From the NCBI GenBank assembly GCA_006386115.1, contig VFIW01000103.1, positions 137,907 through 201,906 of the forward strand: a stretch of 64,000 nucleotides of DNA, in the 5' to 3' direction. Under the pieces are notes generated by a model, which saw only the letters and a program-made list of their open reading frames with translations, had not been told where the DNA came from and made no database searches. Positions 44,659-54,728 of this stretch are shown here, piece by piece (the stretch's first letter is position 1; every line of letters starts with the position of its first letter). The stretch is from Globisporangium splendens (taxonomy: Eukaryota; Oomycota; Peronosporomycetes; Pythiales; Pythiaceae). The position numbers and the translations under genes were made by a program.

Positions 44659-45993
44659 TTACTGCTCCGCCTGGTCTTGCTTTAGTGGCCCCTCCTCTGC
44701 TGGAGCTACGACCGACTCTCTTTCCTTCATCGGCAGCTCAGCGCCATTCGTCTCCTCAGCTTCTGCTCCGTCCACACTACTGCTATCGCTATCGTAGTCG
44801 TCGTAGGACATCCGCCCATAGGACTCCTGCTGTAATCGCCGCACTTCGAGCAGCTTCAGGTGTCGCTCTTCTTCTGCTCTGCGAGGATCGAATTTCTGGC
44901 GCAAAAAGCGATACGCCAGGTAGATCGCAACGAGCGGAAGAAAGAGCGCGAGCATGAAAATGCCCGACGGGTCCTTCGATTGCTCCTCAAAGAGTCTAAA
45001 GTCATGCATCCAACAATCAGTCTAAGGCACTCAAACAGGCAGGCACAACAGTAAGTGTTTCATACCTTTGCAGGAGTTCCTCCCAAGGCTCCGTGGGCTC
45101 CGATTCGCCCAGTTGCAGTGGCACGGATCCGTCAAAGCACTCGTCGCCCTCCGAGTCGTTCTCAGTGCCCACGTGGAACCCCATTTTCTCACAGAACTCT
45201 GCTCCTGAGGTCGCGATCAACGAAAGAGGCGAGCAAATCAGCGCATTCCCGTAGCACGGCGTGAGGGACCCAGCGCCGCCATACGAGTAGTACTCGGATT
45301 TGCATGCCGAAAACCTACATAAAGTGTAGCGTTAGTATGGATGGTATGCAACAGCTCCATGGCATTTACGATAAACGTACCATGCATTGCAGAGACTTGG
45401 GCACACGTTTTTCATTTTCCACGTGCCGATGAACGGGTGGCACGACGAACACACCATTTCCTATGAATACAGTGACAGTCAGTACATTCCCATTCGCTCG
45501 CTCGCTATAGAGCAGCCATATGCGCGGTGCACCTCCGTGATCTTTTGGCATTTCTCATTGAACTTTGCGACCACCGGCTCGCGGATTTTGCTGATGCCAC
45601 ATGCACAAGCGAACACATTAGATCCCCACAAACGTATCTATGAGCTAAAAATGAACGTACAGTCGAAGCGAATGCGTGTGCGTCTCGTTGCAGCACGTGT
45701 TCTTCTTGTACTTGCTGCACACTTCCAGTCCTTTGCTCTATATCTCAAGATAGAAACAGCAGCAGAACACAATGAGTGGATGGATGCATGCACATGCTGC
45801 CACGCAGCTCTTCACGTCACAAAAGACGGGACCGCACGCGCTGCATGGGGCGCTGGGTCGGATCGAACTTGAGCGCGCCGACCGAGCGGCACGAGTCCTC
45901 TTGGCGCTGCTTGGGTGCCGCGGCGCATGGCTGCGGGACGCATGCGACGAGCGCGCAGAGAGCCACGAACGCCGACCAAGTTACCACCTTCAT
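44659..45993 (-). CDS. Folate-receptor-like cysteine-rich type I membrane protein
   Basis: Six exons, join(45993-45838, 45737-45661, 45590-45533, 45460-45381, 45314-45066, 44995-44659), 318 aa, all phases agreeing. Signal peptide MKVVTWSAFVALCALVACV; then a Cys-rich ectodomain with CSKYKKNTCCNETH, REPVVAKFNEKCQKIT, CSSCHPFIG, VCPSLCNAWFSACKSEYY and a C-terminal CYGNALICSPL...FCEKMGF block. This is the spacing of the folate receptor/riboflavin-binding fold. A single membrane span lies at about residues 217-238 (GIFMLALFLPLVAIYLAYRF). The cytosolic tail is charged and acidic (SYDDYDSDSSSVDG). Ligand unknown; the fold, not the folate specificity, is what the sequence supports. The exon 1 donor (GTGCGG) is the weakest junction. 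Confidence 0.75.
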
Positions 45994-46248
45994 CTCCCAA
46001 TGATAATGAAAGTGTGACTCAGGGGGGAAGGATGTCTATGCGATTCCACAGGATCCAAGTGCAATACTCTGCACAAACAAATTCGGCTTCAGATATATGC
46101 AAATACAAAGGTTTATTCTATTAGATAGGTTTATCTGTTGCTGTCTTGTGCGGGACACAGAGGCACCTTTTCCAGGATGGGCACGAGTTATGCTCCCCGA
46201 GAGGTTCTTCCTCACAATTGAGGTTTCAATGCCCATTCCTGTTTGAAG
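45994..46248. promoter_or_regulatory. Shared divergent promoter region
   Basis: 255 bp between the folate-receptor-like gene (minus) and the CUE-domain gene (plus). A TTTCAATGCCCATTCCTG stretch 24 bp before the CUE-protein ATG is initiator-like. Confidence 0.3.
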
Positions 46249-47240
46249 ATGGCGCTGAGTAATTCGGAAGGCATGGCTGCGCTGCGCGCGATGTTCCCGT
46301 CGTGGGACGCGCCGATCCTCGCGGAGCTGCTCGAGGCCAACAACGGTCACCTGGAGGACACCATCGACATGGTGCTGAGCATGGAGCCGCCTGCTGCGTC
46401 TTCTGCGCGCGCATTTGAAGATGACGCGCAGCCGGCGTTCGCTTCCACGTCGCTCTACGCTGCTGCGTCGCCTGCGTCCTCGTCGTCAGCGTACCGCAAG
46501 TCGCCGTCTTCCTCGCCGAGACGCAAGAGCACCGCGTCGTCGTCGCCTTCGTCGCGGGCGCGTGTGACGCTTCCCGATGACTTTCTGCGGCTGCCCGTGG
46601 ACCACACGTACGACGGCCATGAGCTTTCGGAGCAGGAGCAGCGCGACGCGATCCTCGCCGAGATGCTGCAGAACGAGATTTTCCGCCAGGAGCTGATGCA
46701 GAACGAGGAGTTCTCGGCGCACTTCAATGGCAACCGCCGATCGAACTCGGCGTCGTCGAGACGATCGTCGGCGGCTGCGTACCCGGAGAAGAGCGCGTCG
46801 GAGATCGCGAGCGAGACGTTCAACGCCATGAGCGTCAAGTTTGCGTCCATGAGCGAAGGTGTGTGCCTATGTATTCGCTGCTGTTATGCTGACGTTTATC
46901 CAATTCTAAGTATATGAGCATTAATGGTAATGATAGCGATGAAGAAGAAGGCGAATGAGATGTACATGCGCTTCCAGACCAGATCAGATGCACCCGCCGA
47001 GAAGGATCCGTACAGGTATGTTCATCTGATTGTGTTCAGTTATATGGCTATCCGCTCTTAGCTAATTAAATCCCCCCATGTAGCCATCGTCCATTGATGG
47101 CGGACGATTCCAGCGACGAGGAAGACACGAATGTGCGGCAACGACACAAGGACCGAGCGTCGTCTCCAACCTCATCGCGCTCGTCTATGGGCGGCGTCGT
47201 ACGACGAACCAACACATACGCAAGCAAGAAGAACGAGTAG
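46249..47240 (+). CDS. CUE-domain protein
   Basis: Three exons, join(46249-46858, 46937-47015, 47084-47240), 281 aa, phases consistent. Residues about 8-47 form a CUE domain: MAALRAMFPSW, then ILAELLEANNGHLEDTIDMVL, the MFP and di-leucine-type positions known to contact ubiquitin. A long Ser/Pro/Arg low-complexity region follows, then a charged helix (ELSEQEQRDAILAEMLQNEI) with repeated LMQNEEF-like units, and a second helix EIASETFNAMSVKFASMSE leading into KKKANEMYMRF. The tail is Ser/Arg-rich. CUE proteins act as ubiquitin-binding adaptors in sorting and ER-associated degradation; the specific role here is unknown. It converges with the CD2BP2 gene, 74 bp between stops. Confidence 0.85.
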
Positions 47241-47314
47241 CAAAGCCCGTCGGTGAGGTATTCGACACGCTCTTGCAGCTGGGCATGAATATTTTCCCCC
47301 TTCATTTTGCCTTT

Positions 47315-48525
47315 TTAATATGACGAGAAATCGATCTGATCCGAGCGCAGCCATGGTTGTTGTTCCTCTGCCTTCTCCTCCTCTGTCTCAGCCTTTGCGT
47401 TCTCTTCGTCGTCCTCGCTGTCCTCAAAGTCGTTCAGCAACTCCTGCTCGGCTGAGATCTTTTCCTGCTCAGGCTCCTTCGGCTTAGCGACAGGTTCAGC
47501 TTCCTTATCGCTGCTTGCATCCGCAGAAGGCACCACTTGACGAATGTCGACGGCGCTGTCACCCGTGAAGTAACCCTGCTGCTGCCATGCGATGAAGCTC
47601 GAGGACGGGAACGGACCATGAATCTCGCCGTCGGCGCCGCGATACTCCCACATCGTTTCCTGCTTTTGTGGCGGTCGCTCTTCGCTTTTGCCTTCTTCCT
47701 CTGTCTCTGCAGAGGCGGCAAACGTCACTCTTCGTTCTTCCTCATTACTCTGTAGCTGTCGCTGTCGCTGGGAGAACGCAACGGCGTCGTCCTCGGTCAT
47801 AAACTCCTCCTTGATCTGACTGTACACGTCGACTTCGCCCTGGCGCATGAGGAAATCTGCGGCTTCCGTGATCTGCTCGAACTGCGCCTTCTCCTCGGGC
47901 GTCTGCTTCGGTGTCGCGTCTTCTTCTAACGCCTGCTGCTTGCGCTTGGTGCCGCGCACTTTCTTGCGCTTCGAGCCGAGCCGCTGGAGCGCCTGCAGCA
48001 CCGTCTCGCGCGAGTTCAGAAGCGACGCCAGCACGCTGTTCGCGCGCTCTTCCGTCATTGTCTCCACGGCTTGTTCGTCCCGATACTCGCGTCGGTTCTA
48101 TAATAACAAACACACAAAATAACAAGCGCACATGCAAATGAGGATGAGCTCCATCACCGACAGATGCACATAGTGCAAAAACGCACTTTCGCGTGGAGCG
48201 CAGCGCCGATCTGCTCCTCCGAGACGCCGTCGAGCCACGCCTCCTCCTGCACGCGCGTGTCCTCCTTGTTCCACACAAAGTTGCCTGCGTCGTCGAAGTG
48301 GCCTTCGTCGTTCTCATCGTTCATGTTGAACGCCGTGACCCCATAGCTCTCGCCGCCCTCTTCGTCCTGTCAGAATGCGCACGCAAGAGAAATGATACAC
48401 GCAGCGTGAGCACACAGAGCAGTGCTATATGCACGTGTGCGTACGCATACACACTGGACGCTTACGTTCTTCTTGTAGCGTCCAGCGCCGCCGCCGCCGC
48501 CATTCCCACGATGGCGCTTGCTCAT
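47315..48525 (-). CDS. CD2BP2: CD2BP2/LIN1-like U5 snRNP protein (GYF domain)
   Basis: Three exons, join(48525-48466, 48366-48187, 48097-47315), 340 aa; both introns are phase 0. Exon 2 carries the family signature GVTAFNMNDENDEGHFDDAG then NFVWNKED. The C-terminal half has a GYF domain: MWEYRG, GEIHGPFPSSSFIAWQQQGYF, which binds proline-rich partners. An acidic, Glu-rich tail ends QPWLRSDQIDFSSY. Family knowledge: CD2BP2 (yeast Lin1/Snu40) is a component of the U5 snRNP and tri-snRNP assembly, nuclear. The gene is head-to-head with FCF1. Confidence 0.9.
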
Positions 48526-48732
48526 TTGGCGCTTCGAATCGATTATTGTGTGGGAGTATCAAAGGTGTGCTCTTGATGATGGCTTTGGCACTTTAGTATC
48601 AAGCACTGGTACTTTGGTACCAGAATACTTTCGTGCGACATCTGCGCATCGGAACTGTTGGTTGGCGGCTCTAAACGACACACACTTGAGGATTGATTGA
48701 GACGAGAAGAGCTCCAAGCCAAGAACAACGCC
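48526..48732. promoter_or_regulatory. Shared CD2BP2/FCF1 promoter region
   Basis: 207 bp between divergent start codons of a splicing and a ribosome-biogenesis gene. It holds a perfect dyad TGGTAC-TTTG-GTACCA (48607-48622) inside imperfect TACTTT/GCACT repeats. Confidence 0.35.
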
Positions 48733-49825
48733 ATGGTGAGGCGCTCTGTGACGCTCAGCAGTGGAGCGAATATGCGTGTCAGCGAGGCTGACGCGTTGGT
48801 ATCGTGCTGCTATGTGCTTTGCTGTACAGGGAAAAGACAAGAAGACGCGCAAGTTCGCCGCTGTCAAGCGCATGATCAGTCCAAAGGACATGCGGATGTA
48901 CGCTCCTTAGTGGCGCTTTGATGGCGATTGTGCTTATGTACGCGTACACGCATCATACTAACGCTTGATCATGAATGCCGCATGCATGCTGTCAACAGCA
49001 ACTCGGTGCGCAAGGCCACGGCTGCGGCCATGGAGAAGAAGAAGAAAGAGGAAGGACCCAAGCAAATGTACGCAGCTATCATTTCGATCGCAATTATACA
49101 TAATTGCGTGTGGTAACTCACATTCTATGTGCGCGTGTGTGCGTATTGGCGAACGTGCAGCGATCAGATTCCGTCCAACATGTTTTTCAAGTACAACGCC
49201 GAGCTGGGGCCGCCATACAACGTGCTCCTGGATACCAACTTTATCAACTTTTCCATCAAAAACAAGCTCGAAGTCGTGTCGGCCATGATGGACTGCCTGC
49301 TCGCCAAGTGTACGTGCTCATTTATAACGGCGTTTATGCGCTCTCTAAAGCCACTTTGTGGCTGCATTTGCGGTTGTTTTGCCGTTGTCTTTTCACCAAA
49401 AGCTCACGACTGTATACTATTGTTATTGCGATAGGCATCCCGTGCATTACGGACTGCGTGATGGCCGAACTCGAGAAGCTCGGTCACAAGTACCGTGTCG
49501 CATTGCGGTACGTGAGCTTATCAATCGATTAATGCTGTATATATGCTGCGATTCTCACCACGTTCATTGTCATATTGATTTCCACACTTGCAGATTAGCA
49601 AAGGACCCGCGCTTTGAGCGCCTGCCGTGCACACACAAGGGCACGTACGCCGATGATTGTCTGGTGCAGCGCGTGCAGCAGCACCGCTGCTACCTCGTGG
49701 CGACGTGCGATCGCGAGCTCAAGCGCCGCATCCGCAAGGTGCCGGGTGTGCCCATCATGTACATCTCGAACCGCAAGTACGTCATCGAGCGGCTTCCGGA
49801 GGCCAACGCCGCCAAGATCAAGTAG
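48733..49825 (+). CDS. FCF1: FCF1/UTP24 rRNA-processing PIN nuclease
   Basis: Six exons, join(48733-48735, 48830-48897, 48999-49067, 49161-49309, 49435-49507, 49594-49825), 197 aa; every intron is GT-AG and phases close. Exon 1 is the ATG alone. The start [20 protein letters not shown] matches the basic Fcf1 N-terminus. The PIN core follows: [48 protein letters not shown] and [17 protein letters not shown]. The acidic residues expected for the metal site are all present. Family knowledge: endonuclease of the small-subunit processome that cleaves pre-rRNA at the A1/A2-type sites in the nucleolus. Length equals the yeast protein (189) within a few residues. Confidence 0.95.
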
Positions 49826-49973
49826 TTGCGCGATGCGTGGCCCGTTTGCTGCAGCCCATGCAGTTGCTGTATCTGCTTAAGGGGCGGACGTTATAGATTT
49901 GGTTTTAAATATTGCTTTTTTTTGCTTGAGAATTTTGCATCGTCGTGTCTTTCGTTTCTTTTCGTGATACCAA

Positions 49974-52900
49974 ATGACCGACCACGCGAGCTCCACAATT
50001 TTATCGAGCCTTGACACCCATGGGACCAAGAACATGGTCGCGACGGCGTTCACGAAGTACGCAGAGGAGCGCAATGAGCTGCTGGACGCGTATTTTCGCG
50101 AAACGAAGCTCCTGGACGTCGTGCAAGCCTGTGTGGAGAAGCTGGCGCTATCGCACAAGACTCAGCACGCGTTGCCTGCGAATCCGTACCCGAGTCTGCT
50201 GAGTGAGATCCGTCAGGCCGAAGTCGAATGCGCAATGGCAAAGTCGCCCTCTGCTGCTAATAATGTCCCACAGCCTCAGCTGCTTATCCGCGAGCAGCAG
50301 ACATCTCCATCAAATCGCCTCTGTTCGACTCAAGAGCTGCTCGCACTGTCCGTCTGGGGCTCTCGACGCGTCCTGGAGACAGCTGATGTGCCTCAACTTG
50401 TATGTACGATTCGCAGGCTCCAGGAATTGAACCCACTTTGGTTTCGCGACTCAGACGAGTCTGAAGACGATGATGGCTGCAAAGTCGCAGTTCATTCTGC
50501 GCTTGTGGGCAATTGCATCGATTTTGCGCTGTCCGACCACTCGATTGTCGAACTTGAGCGCCACATTGTGATAACAGGCGAGTACCTGGAAATGGACATG
50601 GAGGTGTTTGCCCGTCAGTTGCAGAAATGCCTTTATGAGCTCTCAAGTGGCAGCATGAACGCGACAACAGAGCCGACGAAACGCTGCATTGGCTGCACTG
50701 GGATCTGCATTATGACCGAGCCATCGCCAAACAGGGAGACCCAGAATGACGACGCCACGTGGCCGCTTGTGCGGATCGCAGCGAATCGGAATGCGTTCGT
50801 TTCCGCCATCAAAAACGCACTTGTGGACCAAAGCAGCATTGAAATCACGACTCGGGACCTCCTGGCGGCCATTCCAGAGACTGATAGCAATGGTGGCAAG
50901 TCACGAAACAGAACTACGCTTTTGCAGACAACGCAGCGATTTTTCCTCTACTTTGCGTCCACTGGAGGCACTGCCACGAACGCCAAAAGCTCAACGAAGA
51001 AGCAGCAGCAGGCACCACCAAATTGCGTGTTTTCTCCTGGACAAAGTCGAGTATCCGAGCGAGGCGTGTTTCTCAGCGAGCGAGGTGCACTGGAGATCAG
51101 TACGAGACTACAGCAGCAGCAGGAAAATGGCTCCAACGAGCAGTCAAACTCAGCAACCACAGGATCTGAAGGCGGTGACACTGCTGATCCTCGCCTTCTT
51201 CTCAAGAACATGGTCGTGGAGATCAAGACACTCGCGGGAAACAAACTTCCACAGTCGCCATCAGTGTCATGGCGCCGGCGGATGGAGACATTTATTGACT
51301 CGTATGCGTTCTCGATCATTCAAGTTACCATGAGGAACCACGTACTTGCGCAAGCCATGCCGTTCTTCGATCCAAACCTCGCGGATGACGTAGCTGAAGC
51401 GCACTTTGCTGTGACCAATTCACTGATGCAGACACTCCTGGAGCAAGCACGCGTGGGTGCCAGGTCGTCACTCTTGACGAGTGTCGAAGCCGTTTTGAGA
51501 ACGCGATGGCAGGAATTGCAAGACCAATTGCATCAAGGTCCACGAGGCGACATCGAGAGCGACTTGACGTTTGATACGACGGTCTTTGCAGATGCGTTGA
51601 CGAGCGTTAGTGAGTTACTGCAACTTGTGGCACACGCTGCAGCAGCAGACTTTACGTGCTTCTTGCGCCGCAGCCAGGACTCCTCTTCCTCGGGGCTACA
51701 CATGAAAACTGAAAAGCAAATCGACGTGATCGTTGCGCTGCAAAACGCCATCGATAATCGTGAATATCCGCCTCTCGTTGTCTTTGAGACCGTGTTTGCG
51801 CAGTATCTTGTCGACTCCCGTGTGGACATCGCACTGGAGAGCGCCGTTATGAACATCGTCGCGTTCCACTTGCCTCCGAACCCACGCGTCGAGCTCTCCC
51901 AGCGAGCTCGCGCGTTCGCCATCCGTCACCATGTGCCACGAATGTCTTTACGTGCTGCTGGTTTAACGGCCAACACCACCACAACAGTCGATCACCTTGT
52001 CAGTATGATGAGGTCCGAAAACACCAGCTCACGCCCTTTCTTCAGCAGCAACTCACGCCTGCTTGAGATACTTGACGCCGACAAACTCTGTGGCGCACAC
52101 CAATGGCTGATGGACAATTGCGTGATCCGCGAAAGCAACGACTTCCAGCCGTCGAAAAGCTCCTACTCGCTGCAGACCTTCCACTCGTTCCTCGTATTCC
52201 ATCCAATTGTGCACCACGCCAGCACATTGGGTGCCTTGTCGCCTCCCACCGAGCCAATAACGACATTCCATCTATTGATCGAAAAGCTCGAAGTCGTTGA
52301 GCATGTCGTGGTCGAAGGGAAAGAACTCACGCAGGCGTTTGAGTTTTTTTCGGCTGCCGTTGTCAACGATCTCAAGTGGCTCACTGATGTCGCAGCTGCT
52401 CACGCGGTTGCACCGAGCAAGGTGACGATCCTCGACCTCAATGGCAAACGCATTAGCGACGTCAAAGTTGTCGGCAGCGAGAATAACGAAGACGCCATGC
52501 GGATTCAGCAACTCGTACAGGGAGTGACCCCTGCAAAATGCGTTCTACGTATCAGCAGCGTGTGCTGCAATCCACCGACAAGAAGATCGTGGGAAATCGT
52601 ATCTCTTCCATTTCAAACCTATCACCGCTTCTCCAGAGGAACAGCAGAAATGCTACTGCGTGTCGCCGCGTTCCGATTGCTGCGCTTTGGGGTATTCTTC
52701 TCGTCGCACCACGCGCAGTTTGTGCTGTCGTCACTTGTTGCAAACAAAGGCGTCGACATCCCCGGCGACAACGGCAACTTCCAGAACCACATGCCAATAG
52801 AAGACTGGACACCCTGCGCGCGCGACGCGACCGATCACGACGATCTGCTGCTGCAATATGAACTTGATTGTGCTACGCCAACAGACTCAACAGCAGCAGC

Positions 52901-53345
52901 AGATCAGGTATTCCGGCAGTATCTGGTCGCGCAGTCGTGTCTTCTGCAGCTTTTCTCAATCGAAGCGACGTGTACACTTGCGCTGGAGCAGCTTGGCCAC
53001 GAAATCAATACGACGCGCAGAGAACCGTCGATACCAACTTTGCGAGGCATTGATTCTTCCATTGCGCCTTCATTCTCACGAGCGTTTTCTTCGTTCATCC
53101 CCATGCTGGTAGATCAGCTGCAGCAAATTCTCGTGCCTCTCAACGACGACATGAAGTACGTCGAAGAAGACGACGTTGCGGGTCACATTGTTGTCCTCCA
53201 ACGACTCGTTAATGGCGACGATACGAAGCGATTCCACAAAGCGCTTCGATGCACGTGGCTTCTCGTTCTCTACGTGCGCTTTTCGTACCAGCGTGATTTC
53301 TTTGCCCACTTCCCACAGCAATCAGTCCGACAGGCAAACAAATAA
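49974..53345 (+). CDS. 1123-aa protein, unrecognised
   Basis: Single long exon beginning 148 bp after FCF1. No family recognised. The N-terminal about 80 residues are helical with ENPYP-like PANPYPSLLSEI. Around residues 335-400 there is a low-complexity Ser/Gln/Asn stretch. The rest is a continuous alpha-rich region (for example METFIDSYAFSIIQVTMRNH, then FDPNLADDVAEAHFAVTNSL) without signal peptide, membrane span or catalytic signature. Codon use looks normal and the frame is intact over 3.3 kb, so it is a real gene. It converges with the TBP gene (103 bp between stops). Confidence 0.85.
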   Translation: MTDHASSTILSSLDTHGTKNMVATAFTKYAEERNELLDAYFRETKLLDVVQACVEKLALSHKTQHALPANPYPSLLSEIRQAEVECAMAKSPSAANNVPQPQLLIREQQTSPSNRLCSTQELLALSVWGSRRVLETADVPQLVCTIRRLQELNPLWFRDSDESEDDDGCKVAVHSALVGNCIDFALSDHSIVELERHIVITGEYLEMDMEVFARQLQKCLYELSSGSMNATTEPTKRCIGCTGICIMTEPSPNRETQNDDATWPLVRIAANRNAFVSAIKNALVDQSSIEITTRDLLAAIPETDSNGGKSRNRTTLLQTTQRFFLYFASTGGTATNAKSSTKKQQQAPPNCVFSPGQSRVSERGVFLSERGALEISTRLQQQQENGSNEQSNSATTGSEGGDTADPRLLLKNMVVEIKTLAGNKLPQSPSVSWRRRMETFIDSYAFSIIQVTMRNHVLAQAMPFFDPNLADDVAEAHFAVTNSLMQTLLEQARVGARSSLLTSVEAVLRTRWQELQDQLHQGPRGDIESDLTFDTTVFADALTSVSELLQLVAHAAAADFTCFLRRSQDSSSSGLHMKTEKQIDVIVALQNAIDNREYPPLVVFETVFAQYLVDSRVDIALESAVMNIVAFHLPPNPRVELSQRARAFAIRHHVPRMSLRAAGLTANTTTTVDHLVSMMRSENTSSRPFFSSNSRLLEILDADKLCGAHQWLMDNCVIRESNDFQPSKSSYSLQTFHSFLVFHPIVHHASTLGALSPPTEPITTFHLLIEKLEVVEHVVVEGKELTQAFEFFSAAVVNDLKWLTDVAAAHAVAPSKVTILDLNGKRISDVKVVGSENNEDAMRIQQLVQGVTPAKCVLRISSVCCNPPTRRSWEIVSLPFQTYHRFSRGTAEMLLRVAAFRLLRFGVFFSSHHAQFVLSSLVANKGVDIPGDNGNFQNHMPIEDWTPCARDATDHDDLLLQYELDCATPTDSTAAADQVFRQYLVAQSCLLQLFSIEATCTLALEQLGHEINTTRREPSIPTLRGIDSSIAPSFSRAFSSFIPMLVDQLQQILVPLNDDMKYVEEDDVAGHIVVLQRLVNGDDTKRFHKALRCTWLLVLYVRFSYQRDFFAHFPQQSVRQANK

Positions 53346-53448
53346 TCAAACTGAGAGATGGATCAATAGGATTAAAAGTACTTTTGAATAAACAAAAAAA
53401 CAGCATTTATGGTAGAAATGAATAGAAAAACAAAATACCTCAACCTCC

Positions 53449-54515
53449 CTAGTCGTCGAGGTGGGAGTCGTCCTCCATGGACTGGTCGTCGTCGTCGTCA
53501 TCGTTTCTCCCGTGACTGCCTGCTCCCTTCTGCTTCGCCGCCGCGGAATCTGCTGCGTCCGCGTGCCCAGCGGCGTCTAAAGTGAACGGATCCACCGCAT
53601 CCACGCGCTTCGTGTCTTTGAACTGGTGGAGAATCTGACGCATAGCACAGCACAAGTGCCTCGTGTTAAGCAACAACCTCAACGAGTTGATGAATAGAAC
53701 TATAGGGCGAAGTACCGGCAGGATCGCATCGAACGCGGCATGCAGCTCGCGCGGGTCCTTCGAGCTTGTGAACACCACTTTGCCGCTCACGAACACGAGG
53801 ATCTTGACTTTCGGCTTCTCGAGTCGGTAGATCAGCGCCGGGTACAGCTCCGGCTCGTACTAGTAGCATGTAATACATAGACACACGCGCCATTAAAGCA
53901 AGCACACAACAGGGGCTGAGCGTGCGCACAATGCTTACGGTGCAGTAGTCGTGGTGTGCGAACGAGAGCTCCTCGACGAGCACGCGGAAGCCGAGCTCGC
54001 ACGTGCCGACGACGTTCTGGATCTTGAAGTCGATGAGGTTCACGCCCGGGTAGTCCATCTTCTGGATGATCTGCGTGAACTTGCGCGCCGCAGCCTTGAT
54101 GGCGTCCTCGGTCTCGGCGCCTGTGCACACGAGCTTGCCGTTGGCGAAGAGCATGGCCGTGGCGCGAGGGCCGCCGAGCTTCATCACGATGCAGTTCTTC
54201 TTGGGCACGAGCTCTGCCTTCTTGTGCGACTTGGTGAACAGGTTGGTCAGGTCGAAGCGCATCCCCAGGTTCGCCGAGCACACAAAGTTCCTACAGGGCA
54301 CACAGCACATAGAAATATGGTCAGGAGGGCAGGACAACACACATGAGCGACGGGAAAACGCACTTGATCTGGAGCTCGGGCGCCTTGGGAGATGCAGGAG
54401 CGCTGTCGCCTGCTGTGAGAGCATCTGGTGCAGCTGCCGCAGTGCTCGTCGGTCCGCTTGCAGCGCCACCAATGGAGGAGGTAGGCTGCGTCGCGACGGA
54501 AGCTGCTGTGTTCAT
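53449..54515 (-). CDS. TBP: Divergent TATA-binding protein (TBP or TBP-related factor)
   Basis: Four exons, join(54515-54364, 54290-53939, 53859-53716, 53634-53449), 277 aa. After a low-complexity Ala/Thr/Pro N-terminus come the two TBP repeats. The first has IKNFVCSANLGMRFDL, PRATAMLFANGKLVCTGAE and a KFTQIIQKMDYPG helix; the second has IQNVVGTCELGF, YEPELYPALIYRL and ILVFVSGKVVFTSSK. The DNA-contacting asparagines (IKN, IQN) and the intercalating-phenylalanine context (LFANGK, FVSGK) remain. Many usually invariant positions differ, and a 50-residue acidic tail ending QSMEDDSHLDD extends beyond the core. General or gene-class-specific transcription initiation is the expected role. The third intron (53635-53715, 81 bp) is in frame and stop-free. 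Confidence 0.9.
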
Positions 54516-54728
54516 TTTGGTCAATTCTTGGTGTGGAATGATGACGGGGAAGGCAAAGTACGCACCAACTTGGTTCTTAAGTGCGCCTTACCTGTAAGTT
54601 ATGTCACCTGTATAAATCGACACTTTATACTGAATGCTAATGTAGGTGCTAACCTTAGCAGAAAAGGACTAGCTGATGACCTTTATAAATGGATATGCGC
54701 GAAAGTGCGCTTTGATACTAAACAGGGG

